A stretch of 64,000 nucleotides of DNA from Kordia algicida (GTDB lineage Bacteria; Bacteroidota; Bacteroidia; Flavobacteriales; Flavobacteriaceae): assembly GCF_051013375.1 (NCBI RefSeq), contig NZ_CP142125.1. One strand, given 5' to 3'. Shown here piece by piece: positions 10,315-17,727 of the stretch. A model generated the notes under the pieces. It worked only from the letters and a program-made list of their open reading frames with translations. It was not told the origin of the DNA and did not search any database. Position 1 is the stretch's first letter, and the number at the start of each line of letters is the position of its first letter. The position numbers and the translations under genes were made by a program.

Positions 10315-10863
10315 ATGAAATATATTTTAAAATTCTTGCTTTGCATCCTGTTATTAGGAAATACTATGGCAGTTTTTGCGCAAAACGACAACTATAAACT
10401 AGAAACCAAGTATATGGAATGTATGTGCAATCTATTTGACGACAATGGTGTTGAATTTAAAACCTTACTCAAAAAAGCAGAGCAAAGTTTACGCAGTGCC
10501 GAATTACTTCCAGATACAAGTGGCAAAAGTTACATAACATTGCACAACAACATACGAATGGCAATTGATGGCAGAATGGCAAATTTTGGGGTAAGTGATT
10601 ATGTCATAAAAGCACTTAGCGGAACTGAAAACATCAAAAAATACGCTGCGTGTATGAATGGGATCTTAACCGATAAAAATTTTGAAAATTCTAAAATTGG
10701 ACAAATTATTGCGTTATCTACTTCCGGGAATAATCCTAAAATCACAGAACTAACCGATAAAATGTTAAAAATACTCGAAGCAAAAGATTTCAAACATGAT
10801 TTCTACAAATATCTTACCTTTTCACTCATCGATAAATACAACACAGCTAACAAAAAGCAATAA
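10315..10863 (+). CDS. secreted protein of unknown function
   Basis: Protein of 182 residues with a clear signal peptide (hydrophobic 5-22, cleavage after VFAQ). The mature part is predicted all-helical and has three Cys (MECMCNLF near 40, YAACMN near 114). These could form disulfides or an iron/haem contact in the periplasm. I recognise no domain. It lies after a terminator and 79 bp before a lipoprotein gene on the same strand, so the two may be expressed together. Confidence 0.75.
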   Translation: MKYILKFLLCILLLGNTMAVFAQNDNYKLETKYMECMCNLFDDNGVEFKTLLKKAEQSLRSAELLPDTSGKSYITLHNNIRMAIDGRMANFGVSDYVIKALSGTENIKKYAACMNGILTDKNFENSKIGQIIALSTSGNNPKITELTDKMLKILEAKDFKHDFYKYLTFSLIDKYNTANKKQ

Positions 10864-10942
10864 ACTGTATATCTGACTTTCGTCAAAAAACAATCTATCT
10901 TTCATAAAAGAAGCAAGCGCATAACCATATAAAGATCAACTC

Positions 10943-11293
10943 ATGAAAAAAATCTATCTAATCATATTCGCAACAATATTACTAATTGGTTGTGGCTCAT
11001 CTAAAAAAATATCAAAACTCAATCAATCATTACTCGGTTCTACTTGGGAATACTCCGATGAAGATTTAACATACGAAATCACATTTAGCGACAATGGAAA
11101 AATAAAGACTACACATCCTAATGACAAAACTCCCAATAATGACTTTTGGAAGCAATCTGGCACACTAATTCACTTTGAATTTAACGATGGATATTCAAAA
11201 TATGATGGTGAAATCAAAACTTTCAATCTAATAGTTGGTTCGGCAAAAAGTGAGTATGGAGAGTGGAATTGGGAAATGAAAAGAGTGAAATAA
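10943..11293 (+). CDS. small lipoprotein, lipocalin-like or META-like
   Basis: Lipoprotein of 116 residues. The signal ends in LLIGCGSSKK with the lipid-bearing Cys near residue 17. The mature part reads as a small beta-barrel: a GSTWEYSDEDLTYEITFSDN stretch, then a Trp-rich end (WKQSG, EWNWEM). This recalls lipocalin-like repeats of Bacteroidota, but the match is only impressionistic. The role is unknown, with a likely location on the periplasmic side of a membrane. Confidence 0.75.
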   Translation: MKKIYLIIFATILLIGCGSSKKISKLNQSLLGSTWEYSDEDLTYEITFSDNGKIKTTHPNDKTPNNDFWKQSGTLIHFEFNDGYSKYDGEIKTFNLIVGSAKSEYGEWNWEMKRVK

Positions 11294-11391
11294 AATAAGT
11301 TATCAAAACTACAACGTTGTAGTTCTTAAAAAAACAATCTAGGTTCAAACGGCTTTAAAAAAATGTTTATTTTAGAAGAATACTCAAAAAT

Positions 11392-13812
11392 ATGCGTTGC
11401 TTTTCTCTGTTAATCTATTTGTGTTTGTTGTCTTTTACAGCAACAATATTACATGCGCAAACACCACCAACAATTACAGCGCAAGGCGATCAAAAATATT
11501 GTGGAGACGTACCAATAAATATCGTAACGAGTGTTTCCATCACAGATCCTGATCCGCAAGATACAAGTTTGCCAATCGTATACATTCAAATATCAGAAGG
11601 CTACGAAAACGGATTAGATATACTCACGCTAACAGGAACACATCCAAATATCAATGCTTTTTGGACACCAGATTTGGGAAGACTCGCTTTAGTTGGTCCA
11701 GCAACTTTTGCAGAATACGAAGCAGCCATTTCTGCCGTTGTCTACGAAACTACGCAAACTAATTTCACAGAAGACAAATTCTTTTCCATCAATCTAGGTG
11801 ATGCTAACTATTTGCCATCTACAGGGCATTACTATTTCTACGTGCCAAACGCAGGAATTACATGGACGCAAGCACGAGATGCAGCAGCTGCACAAACGTA
11901 CTTCGGATTGGAAGGTTATTTAGCAACATTAACAACGGAAGAAGAAGCAGACTTGGCAGGTTCACAAAGTCAAGGAACAGGTTGGATTGGAGCCACAGAC
12001 GTGGCACAAGAAGGAACTTGGGAATGGGTTACTGGACCAGAAGCAGGAACCGTATTTTGGATAGGAGAAGTAAATGGAACACCGCAAAACGGCGCGTATA
12101 CCTTTTGGAATTCAGGCGAACCCAACAACTTCGGCGAAGAACACTATGCACACATTACCGATCCGAGTATAGGTTTGTTAGGTTCTTGGAACGATCTGCC
12201 AAACGAAGGTTCTACCGATCCAAACAATCCATATCATCCGCAAGGATATATCGTAGAATTTGGCGGAATGCCTGGCGAACCAACCATCAATTTATCGGCA
12301 AGTACACGAATTGAGACACCAAAATCAACAATTACAGAAGATGCCGCTTGCGGACCAAGTGAACTTACGCTAAGTGTTACCACAAATACAGACAGTGTGT
12401 TATGGTACGATTCTGAAACAGCAACAACACCAATTCATTCAGGAAACAATTATACAGTTTCAGTGACAGAAACAACAATATTCTGGGTTTTTCCAGCATT
12501 TTCAGGATGTACAAATGGCACACGAATACCAATTACGGCAACTATATTTGGACTGCCAGAAACGCAAGACATTTCAATCGTACAATGTGGTTCAACTAGC
12601 GGAACAACAATCTTTGATCTCTTTGATTACAATGCTGAGGTCGCAAATGGAATCTTGACAGATCGACAAGTTCGCTATTATGAAGACAGTGCGCTTACGC
12701 AAGAAATCACAACGGGCGCATACACGAATACGTCCAATCCGCAAATAGTGTATGCAAAAGTTACGGACTTAATTTCAGGTTGTGAAAATACTGCGGAAGT
12801 AACATTGCAGGTAAGTTCAAATGCGGTCAATAATGCGGTTATCAATGCTTGTGATGCGATTGAAGAAGCTGGTTTGACGCAATTTGACCTTTCGTTAGCA
12901 GATGCTCAAATAACTGATGGTTTGCCCGCCGATGTAGCAGTTACATATTTTGAAACTATTGAAGATGCTTTATTAGTGTCAAATCCGCTAGGGAATCAAT
13001 TTACCAATACAACACCGTATTCGCAGACAATTTATGCGAGAGTTACACAAAATGGCGAATGCTACGGAATAGGAGAAGTAACACTCAATGTGCTCAATTT
13101 GCCAACAATTGCTACTACAGAAGAAGTATACTATTGTGTGAACTTTTCGCCACAATTGATTATGCTTGAAAGCGGCATTATCAATAACTTTAATGATTAT
13201 ACATTTTTATGGTCAACTGGAGAAACTACACCCGAAATTCAAGTAAATGAAATAGGAAACTACACGGTTGAAGTCACGCAAAATGGCGGTTGTTCCAAAA
13301 CAAAAACAATTTTGGTACAACCTTCCAACATTGCGACAATTCAAAACATTCAAATTGATGACATTTCAGAAAATAATATAGTTACTGTAGTGGTTTCTGG
13401 AGAAGGCGAATATGTGTATGCTTTAGACAATCCGAATGCTGTTTATCAAGAATCAAATAGCTTTCAAAATGTTGGCGCAGGGTTTCATACCGTATTTATC
13501 AAAGATATAAAGAACAATTGTGGAATTGTTAGTGAAGATATTGCTGTAATTGGTTATCCAAGATTTTTTACTCCAAACAATGATGGCATAAATGACACGT
13601 GGCAACTCAAAGGAATCTCAGAAGTATTTCAGTCAGGAACACAAGTTTTTATCTACGATCGTTATGGAAAACTTCTCAGAATCCTCATCAATTCAGAAGA
13701 TGCTTGGAATGGTAATATTAACGGATCAAAAATGCCTTCCAATGATTATTGGTTTTCGGTACAGCTTGAAGACGGACGTACTTTTACAGGACATTTTACG
13801 TTGAAAAGGTAA
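11392..13812 (+). CDS. secreted C-type-lectin protein with T9SS type B sorting domain
   Basis: Protein of 806 residues exported by Sec and then by type IX secretion. A signal peptide covers about 1-23. A C-type lectin-like domain lies around residues 145-300 and carries the sugar-contact pattern EPN (GEPNNF) and a downstream WND, so calcium-dependent glycan binding is plausible. Several Ig/PKD-like beta modules follow. The last 85 residues (from FFTPNNDGINDTW) are the gliding-motility-associated type B C-terminal domain that targets proteins to the cell surface. A 16-bp tandem array starts 3 bp after the stop. Confidence 0.9.
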   Translation: MRCFSLLIYLCLLSFTATILHAQTPPTITAQGDQKYCGDVPINIVTSVSITDPDPQDTSLPIVYIQISEGYENGLDILTLTGTHPNINAFWTPDLGRLALVGPATFAEYEAAISAVVYETTQTNFTEDKFFSINLGDANYLPSTGHYYFYVPNAGITWTQARDAAAAQTYFGLEGYLATLTTEEEADLAGSQSQGTGWIGATDVAQEGTWEWVTGPEAGTVFWIGEVNGTPQNGAYTFWNSGEPNNFGEEHYAHITDPSIGLLGSWNDLPNEGSTDPNNPYHPQGYIVEFGGMPGEPTINLSASTRIETPKSTITEDAACGPSELTLSVTTNTDSVLWYDSETATTPIHSGNNYTVSVTETTIFWVFPAFSGCTNGTRIPITATIFGLPETQDISIVQCGSTSGTTIFDLFDYNAEVANGILTDRQVRYYEDSALTQEITTGAYTNTSNPQIVYAKVTDLISGCENTAEVTLQVSSNAVNNAVINACDAIEEAGLTQFDLSLADAQITDGLPADVAVTYFETIEDALLVSNPLGNQFTNTTPYSQTIYARVTQNGECYGIGEVTLNVLNLPTIATTEEVYYCVNFSPQLIMLESGIINNFNDYTFLWSTGETTPEIQVNEIGNYTVEVTQNGGCSKTKTILVQPSNIATIQNIQIDDISENNIVTVVVSGEGEYVYALDNPNAVYQESNSFQNVGAGFHTVFIKDIKNNCGIVSEDIAVIGYPRFFTPNNDGINDTWQLKGISEVFQSGTQVFIYDRYGKLLRILINSEDAWNGNINGSKMPSNDYWFSVQLEDGRTFTGHFTLKR

Positions 13813-13814
13813 TT

Positions 13815-14051
13815 GGGTCGCTTCGCTTTTGGGTCGCTTCGCTTTTGGGTCGCTTCGCTTTTGGGTCGCTTCGCTTTTGGGTCGCTTCGCTTTTGGGTCG
13901 CTTCGCTTTTGGGTCGCTTCGCTTTTGGGTCGCTTCGCTTTTGGGTCGCTTCGCTTTTGGGTCGCTTCGCTTTTGGGTCGCTTCGCTTTTGGGTCGCTTC
14001 GCTTTTGGGTCGCTTCGCTTTTGGGTCGCTTCGCTTTTGGGTCGCTTCGCT
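13815..14051. repeat. 16-bp tandem repeat array, 14 copies plus 13 bp
   Basis: The unit GGGTCGCTTCGCTTTT occurs 14 times without a visible mismatch, followed by a 13-base partial copy. It begins two bases after the stop codon of the T9SS-exported protein and ends before a dispersed repeat. Because 16 is not a multiple of three, all frames stay open on both strands, which creates false ORFs. Perfect identity implies recent expansion or ongoing slippage. Confidence 0.97.
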
Positions 14052-14072
14052 GATCTTCTTAAATAACTAAAA

Positions 14073-14137
14073 ACGTCTCTTCGAGTGGTTTTTTGGAGTG
14101 AAACGAAGAAAAATTGTATCGAGAAGTGCTCTGAAAC
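14073..14137. repeat. dispersed composite repeat, copy 1
   Basis: Begins ACGTCTCTTCGAGTG and ends TATCGAGAAGTGCTCTGAAA. Similar start and end sequences recur at 43650-43727 and 45177-45230 with different middles. The ends are partly inverted (CTTCGA / TCGAGAAG). Confidence 0.65.
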
Positions 14138-14162
14138 TGAAACATTTTTTCGAAAGTTTTCA

Positions 14163-14182
14163 CATTGAGCGGAGTCGAAATG
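14163..14182. repeat. REP-like repeat CATTGAGCGGAGTCGAAATG
   Basis: An imperfect palindrome with the core GAGCGNAGTCGA. Other copies lie at 25974, 26112, 27176, 27584 and 43676. Confidence 0.7.
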
Positions 14183-14219
14183 AAAAACTTTTGGCAATCT
14201 ATTTTTGAAGTAACTACAA

Positions 14220-14244
14220 GGTAGTTGAGCTTGTCGAAGCTACC
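14220..14244. repeat. REP-like hairpin over the TPM gene stop
   Basis: GGTAG pairs with CTACC around TTGAGCTTGTCGAAG, a known flavobacterial dispersed motif. It covers the stop codon of the 272-residue TPM gene and may act as its transcript end. Confidence 0.55.
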
Positions 14245-15058
14245 AACTTCCTCCAGCACCACCACCACTGAATCCGCCGCCGCCGAAGCCGCCACCAAAT
14301 CCGCCACCGCCGCCGAAACCGCCGCCACCGCTGCTTCCGCTTCCAAAAGATCCTTTTCCCATATTACTTAAAATAATAATATCGAGTAAGTCACTTCCTG
14401 TACTATGTCTGCCGCCACCGTGATTATTACCGCCATTTCGTTTGTTATTGGCTAAAATAGAAACGAGTACGATAAAGAAAATTACCAAAAAGAAAACGAC
14501 ACCAATGGCGATTCCTTTGCTTGAACGTCGCCGTTCACCAGTAAATTCACCTTGTAAAACTTCAATAATACTATTTATACCTTCATCAAGTCCGCCATAA
14601 TAATCCCCTTTTTTAAAGTATGGAATGATGCGATTTCGTGTAATTTGCCCCACAATTCCTGCGGTCAATTTATTTTCTGCACCATATCCAGGCGAAATCC
14701 ATATTTTACGATCTTTCACAGCCAAAACCACCATGACACCATTGTCTTTTCCTTTTTGTCCAACGCCCCATTTTTGTCCCCATTCTGGCGTAAGCATGCC
14801 AATACTTTCTCCATTTGTAGATTCAATAATTGCAATCACAATTTGTGTAGAAGTCGTATCTGAATACTTAATCAGTTTATTTTCTAAAGAAGCTTTTTCA
14901 GTACGAGAAAGTAACTTTGCATAATCGTAAACAGCATCAGGATTTGCTTTTGTTGGTTTTGGTGGAATGTTAAACTGAGCGAACGAAACGTTCAAGAAAA
15001 ACAGTCCAAGAATACAAAGAAAAGTTCGTAAATATGTAGTATGTAAGTGTTGCAGCAT
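14240..15058 (-). CDS. TPM-domain membrane protein (YgcG family)
   Basis: Protein of 272 residues. The ATG at 15058 overlaps the stop of the upstream gene (TAATG), which supports this start over a longer frame from 15112. A signal peptide or anchor (about 10-30, ending NVSFAQ) is followed by a TPM domain (about 35-165; the TQIVIAIIESTNG and WGVGQKGKDNGVM blocks are diagnostic). A membrane helix lies near 180-203, and the tail is very Gly-rich and ends in GGSW. This architecture is classic YgcG. It is last in the operon with LemA and a second TPM protein, a conserved envelope trio of uncertain role. Confidence 0.9.
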   Translation of the reverse strand: MLQHLHTTYLRTFLCILGLFFLNVSFAQFNIPPKPTKANPDAVYDYAKLLSRTEKASLENKLIKYSDTTSTQIVIAIIESTNGESIGMLTPEWGQKWGVGQKGKDNGVMVVLAVKDRKIWISPGYGAENKLTAGIVGQITRNRIIPYFKKGDYYGGLDEGINSIIEVLQGEFTGERRRSSKGIAIGVVFFLVIFFIVLVSILANNKRNGGNNHGGGRHSTGSDLLDIIILSNMGKGSFGSGSSGGGGFGGGGGFGGGFGGGGFSGGGAGGSW

Positions 15059-15498
15059 TAGCCTCTGGAAATTTCGTTTGGTAGTTCGTCTTCGTGTGTG
15101 TGTGCATCCCATGGGAAATGTGCTTGCAGTTCCAATCCGGCTTTTAGGACACCTTCAATCAAGCCTTTAGTGAAATTCCCTTCTTGAAAATAATTGCGCA
15201 TGACATCGCGGGTAGTGTCCCAAAAATCACAGGGAACCACATCGTTAATGCCTTTATCGCCATAAATGACAAATTTTTTATCGCGCACAGCGACATAAAT
15301 GAGCACACCATTACGGAGTCGTGTATTGTCCATCTTCAGTAGATGAAATACTTCTAGTGTACGATCAAACGTATCTACATCACAATGATCTTCAATGTGA
15401 ATTCTGATTTCACCAGAAGTACTTCGTTCTGCCGTTCTAATGGCAGCTACGATTTCTTGTTCTTCCTCAGCGGAAAGGAAATCTTCTACTTTAGACAT
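15058..15498 (-). CDS. cytosolic TPM-domain protein
   Basis: Protein of 146 residues without a signal peptide. Almost the whole length is a TPM domain: TSGEIRIHIEDHCDVD near 27-43, then RNGVLIYVAVRDKKFVIYGDKGIND, the same core as its downstream neighbour. It lies between lemA (20 bp upstream) and the YgcG-type gene (overlapping by one base), so the three form one transcription unit. It may have a regulatory or chaperone-like envelope role. The reaction, if any, is unknown. Confidence 0.88.
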   Translation of the reverse strand: MSKVEDFLSAEEEQEIVAAIRTAERSTSGEIRIHIEDHCDVDTFDRTLEVFHLLKMDNTRLRNGVLIYVAVRDKKFVIYGDKGINDVVPCDFWDTTRDVMRNYFQEGNFTKGLIEGVLKAGLELQAHFPWDAHTHEDELPNEISRG

Positions 15499-15518
15499 AC
15501 TTTGTGTTTTTTTATGGA

Positions 15519-16112
15519 TTAACTACTAAAATCAAGCTCAACTTCTGGAGCATTTTCTGTACCAGCAGCAGCTTTAAAACGCGCCATTTCTTTAAATCCG
15601 AATAATCCTGCAAATATGTTATTTGGAAATGTTTTTGTAGAGATATTATAGTCGTTTACAGCGCTATTGTAACGATTTCTTGCGGTGCGTACAGAGTTTT
15701 CAGTACTTGCCAATTCATCTTGGAGTTTCAAGAAATTTTCATTGGCTTTTAAGTCAGGATAACGCTCAACAGTAACTAATAATCGCGAGAGTGCGCCAGA
15801 TAATCCATCTTGTGCTTGTTGAAATTTTGCTATATTTTCTGGTGTTAAGTCATCTACATTAATCTGCGTTTGCGTTGCTTTTGCTCGTGCGTTGATTACA
15901 GCTTCTAGGGTTGTACGCTCAAAATCGGCGGCACCTTTTACAGTTTTGACTAAATTTTTAATAAGATCGCTTCTTCGTTGGTATTCACTTTCTACGTTAG
16001 ACCATGCGGTTTTGGCATCTTCTCTTAAAACAACCATTGAGTTGTATCTAGTGTAAGCGAAAATTGCAATAATCGCGAGAACGACAAGGATAATTAACGA
16101 TTTTTTACTCAT
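15519..16112 (-). CDS. lemA: LemA family protein
   Basis: Protein of 197 residues with one N-terminal membrane helix (about 4-22), then the helical LemA domain. The diagnostic NSMVVLREDAKTAWSNVESEYQRR motif region lies at about 24-47, and the LSRLLVTVERYPDLKAN block near 110. The known family is an inner-membrane or periplasmic helical bundle of undetermined function, usually next to TPM proteins as here. It is read after merR, 48 bp downstream, in the same operon. Confidence 0.93.
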   Translation of the reverse strand: MSKKSLIILVVLAIIAIFAYTRYNSMVVLREDAKTAWSNVESEYQRRSDLIKNLVKTVKGAADFERTTLEAVINARAKATQTQINVDDLTPENIAKFQQAQDGLSGALSRLLVTVERYPDLKANENFLKLQDELASTENSVRTARNRYNSAVNDYNISTKTFPNNIFAGLFGFKEMARFKAAAGTENAPEVELDFSS

Positions 16113-16160
16113 AATTATTCGGGTTTATGTATTAGTATAGTGTTGATATTGGTTGAAATG

Positions 16161-16490
16161 TTACAAGTTGTCCTTGATTTTTACAAGTTCAGCTCGAATA
16201 TGTTGTAATTTACGAATAATCTCAAAATTGGATAGCGTTTTTTTCTTTTCCTCTTTTAAGTGAACTTTTGCCCCGCCGAGCGTAAAGCCACGCTCTTTGA
16301 CCAAATGGTAGATAAGTTGAATATGTTTGATGTCTTCTGGAGTAAATTTGCGATTTCCCTTTGCGTTTTTTTTAGGTTGAATTTCGTCAAATTCTTTTTC
16401 CCAAAAACGAATCAAAGAGGCATTTACGCCAAAGGCTTTGGCAACTTCGCCAATACTGTAATATAATTTTTCTGGTAAATCAATATGCAT
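16161..16490 (-). CDS. MerR-family transcriptional regulator
   Basis: Protein of 109 residues with a MerR winged helix-turn-helix at about 9-78: YYSIGEVAKAFGVNASLIRFW, then the KKNAKGNRKFTPEDI wing. The Cys-rich metal-binding tail of MerR proper is missing, so it is one of the short orphan types. Its ATG overlaps the stop of the M23 peptidase gene (TAATG), so the two are translationally coupled. The likely targets are its own operon or envelope genes, but no dyad operator is obvious. Confidence 0.9.
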   Translation of the reverse strand: MHIDLPEKLYYSIGEVAKAFGVNASLIRFWEKEFDEIQPKKNAKGNRKFTPEDIKHIQLIYHLVKERGFTLGGAKVHLKEEKKKTLSNFEIIRKLQHIRAELVKIKDNL

Positions 16491-17464
16491 TAGTCAAGCG
16501 ATTGATTTTGCTTTGCAGCGTTTTTAAGTAATTCTTCAAATTCTACCGCAGATAAGTTTCCGTAGTAAAAGTTTATCGGATTTATTTTTTCGCCGTTTTT
16601 TCGAATTTCATAATGCAAATGTGGTGCTTGTGATCGTCCTGTACTTCCCACAAAACCAATTAAATCACCACGTTTTACTTTTCTTCCTTTGCGCACATTG
16701 TATTTGCTTAAATGTGCATACAACGAAACATAACCATATCCATGATCGATACGAATGTGTTTTCCAAATCCTGAAGATGAATTGTCGGCACGCACTACAA
16801 CACCATCACCAGAAGCATAAACGGGCGTTCCTCTTGGTGCGGTAAAATCCATTCCCCAATGCATTTTTCGTGCTTTTGTAAACGGATCATTTCGCCATCC
16901 ATATCCAGAAGCCATTCGTGTCAAATCTTCATTATTGACAGGTTGTATGGCAGGAATTGAAGCTAAAAATTCTTCCCGATCTTCAGCAAGTTTTGCAATT
17001 TCATCTAATGATTTCGATTGAACAATGAGTCGTTTTTGCAGTTTTTCAATTTCTTTTGTAGTTGCCACTAGCAATTCACCATTTTCTAATTTATACAAAT
17101 CTTCATAGCGATTTACACCACCAAAACCTGCTTTTCGCTGTTCTTCAGGAATCGGATTGGCCTCAAAATACAAACGATAAATATTATTATCTCGTTCTTC
17201 AATATTTTTTAGAACATCTTGAGCTTGTTTTATTTTTTTATTCAACACATCATATTGAAACTTTAATTGTGTTACTTCTCGCTTCAAAACCTTTTCTTTT
17301 GGCGTTTCTAGCGCAGTATTAAAGATGATTGTAACAAACAAAACTGCAAATAAGGCCGAGGCAGCAAAAAACAAAAAAATGAACCCAATTTTGCGTCCAC
17401 GCTTGCTTTCAATCTTTCGATAAGACAGTGTTTCTGAATCGTAATAATATTTTACCTTACTCAT
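16490..17464 (-). CDS. M23 family peptidoglycan endopeptidase
   Basis: Protein of 324 residues. One membrane anchor (about 27-49) is followed by a coiled-coil segment (about 58-110 and 140-165) and a C-terminal LytM/M23 domain from about 190. Zinc ligands are visible in HWGMDFTAPRGTP (the HxxxD motif) and SQAPHLHYEI (HLH). The catalytic set looks complete, so it should be an active D,D- or L,D-endopeptidase rather than a degenerate activator. It is first in the operon with merR, lemA and the two TPM genes. Confidence 0.95.
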   Translation of the reverse strand: MSKVKYYYDSETLSYRKIESKRGRKIGFIFLFFAASALFAVLFVTIIFNTALETPKEKVLKREVTQLKFQYDVLNKKIKQAQDVLKNIEERDNNIYRLYFEANPIPEEQRKAGFGGVNRYEDLYKLENGELLVATTKEIEKLQKRLIVQSKSLDEIAKLAEDREEFLASIPAIQPVNNEDLTRMASGYGWRNDPFTKARKMHWGMDFTAPRGTPVYASGDGVVVRADNSSSGFGKHIRIDHGYGYVSLYAHLSKYNVRKGRKVKRGDLIGFVGSTGRSQAPHLHYEIRKNGEKINPINFYYGNLSAVEFEELLKNAAKQNQSLD

Positions 17465-17727
17465 TCCTTAAATTATACTATTTTTGTACAGATTTTTCGT
17501 GAAATTATTTCACGAGCAGCTTGTAAAACGAACAAATATAACTATTGTTTTACAGTTTTTAGAAATTTTAGAGCAGGTTAAGATAATTTTAATAATCAAA
17601 AAAAGGTTATCTGGCGAATATTGTATAAAAATAAACGACACGAAATAGGCGTGCAAAATGTTATTATTTTATCAAATATAAAAATAACGAATAACAGGCG
17701 CCATTGAGTGAAAATATAAAATTACAC
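17465..17727. other. divergent intergenic region M23 operon / alaS
   Basis: This AT-rich region carries the promoters of both flanking units. CAAATATA at 17533-17540 reads TATATTTG on the minus strand and could be the -7 box of the M23 operon. No riboswitch or T-box is visible before alaS. Confidence 0.4.

Noticed and set aside
13815..14051. Possible CRISPR array
   Set aside because: The repeats are contiguous with no spacers and the unit is 16 bp. No cas genes are present.
13796..14197. 133-codon minus-strand ORF with a 16-residue Lys/Arg/Pro repeat, and three plus-strand ORFs over the same bases
   Set aside because: They arise only because the 16-bp tandem unit lacks stops in every frame. 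There is no start context and no non-repeat protein body.
15058..15112. Longer start for the YgcG-type TPM gene
   Set aside because: It would overlap the upstream gene by 55 bases and place a basic stretch before the signal peptide. The TAATG overlap start is more natural.
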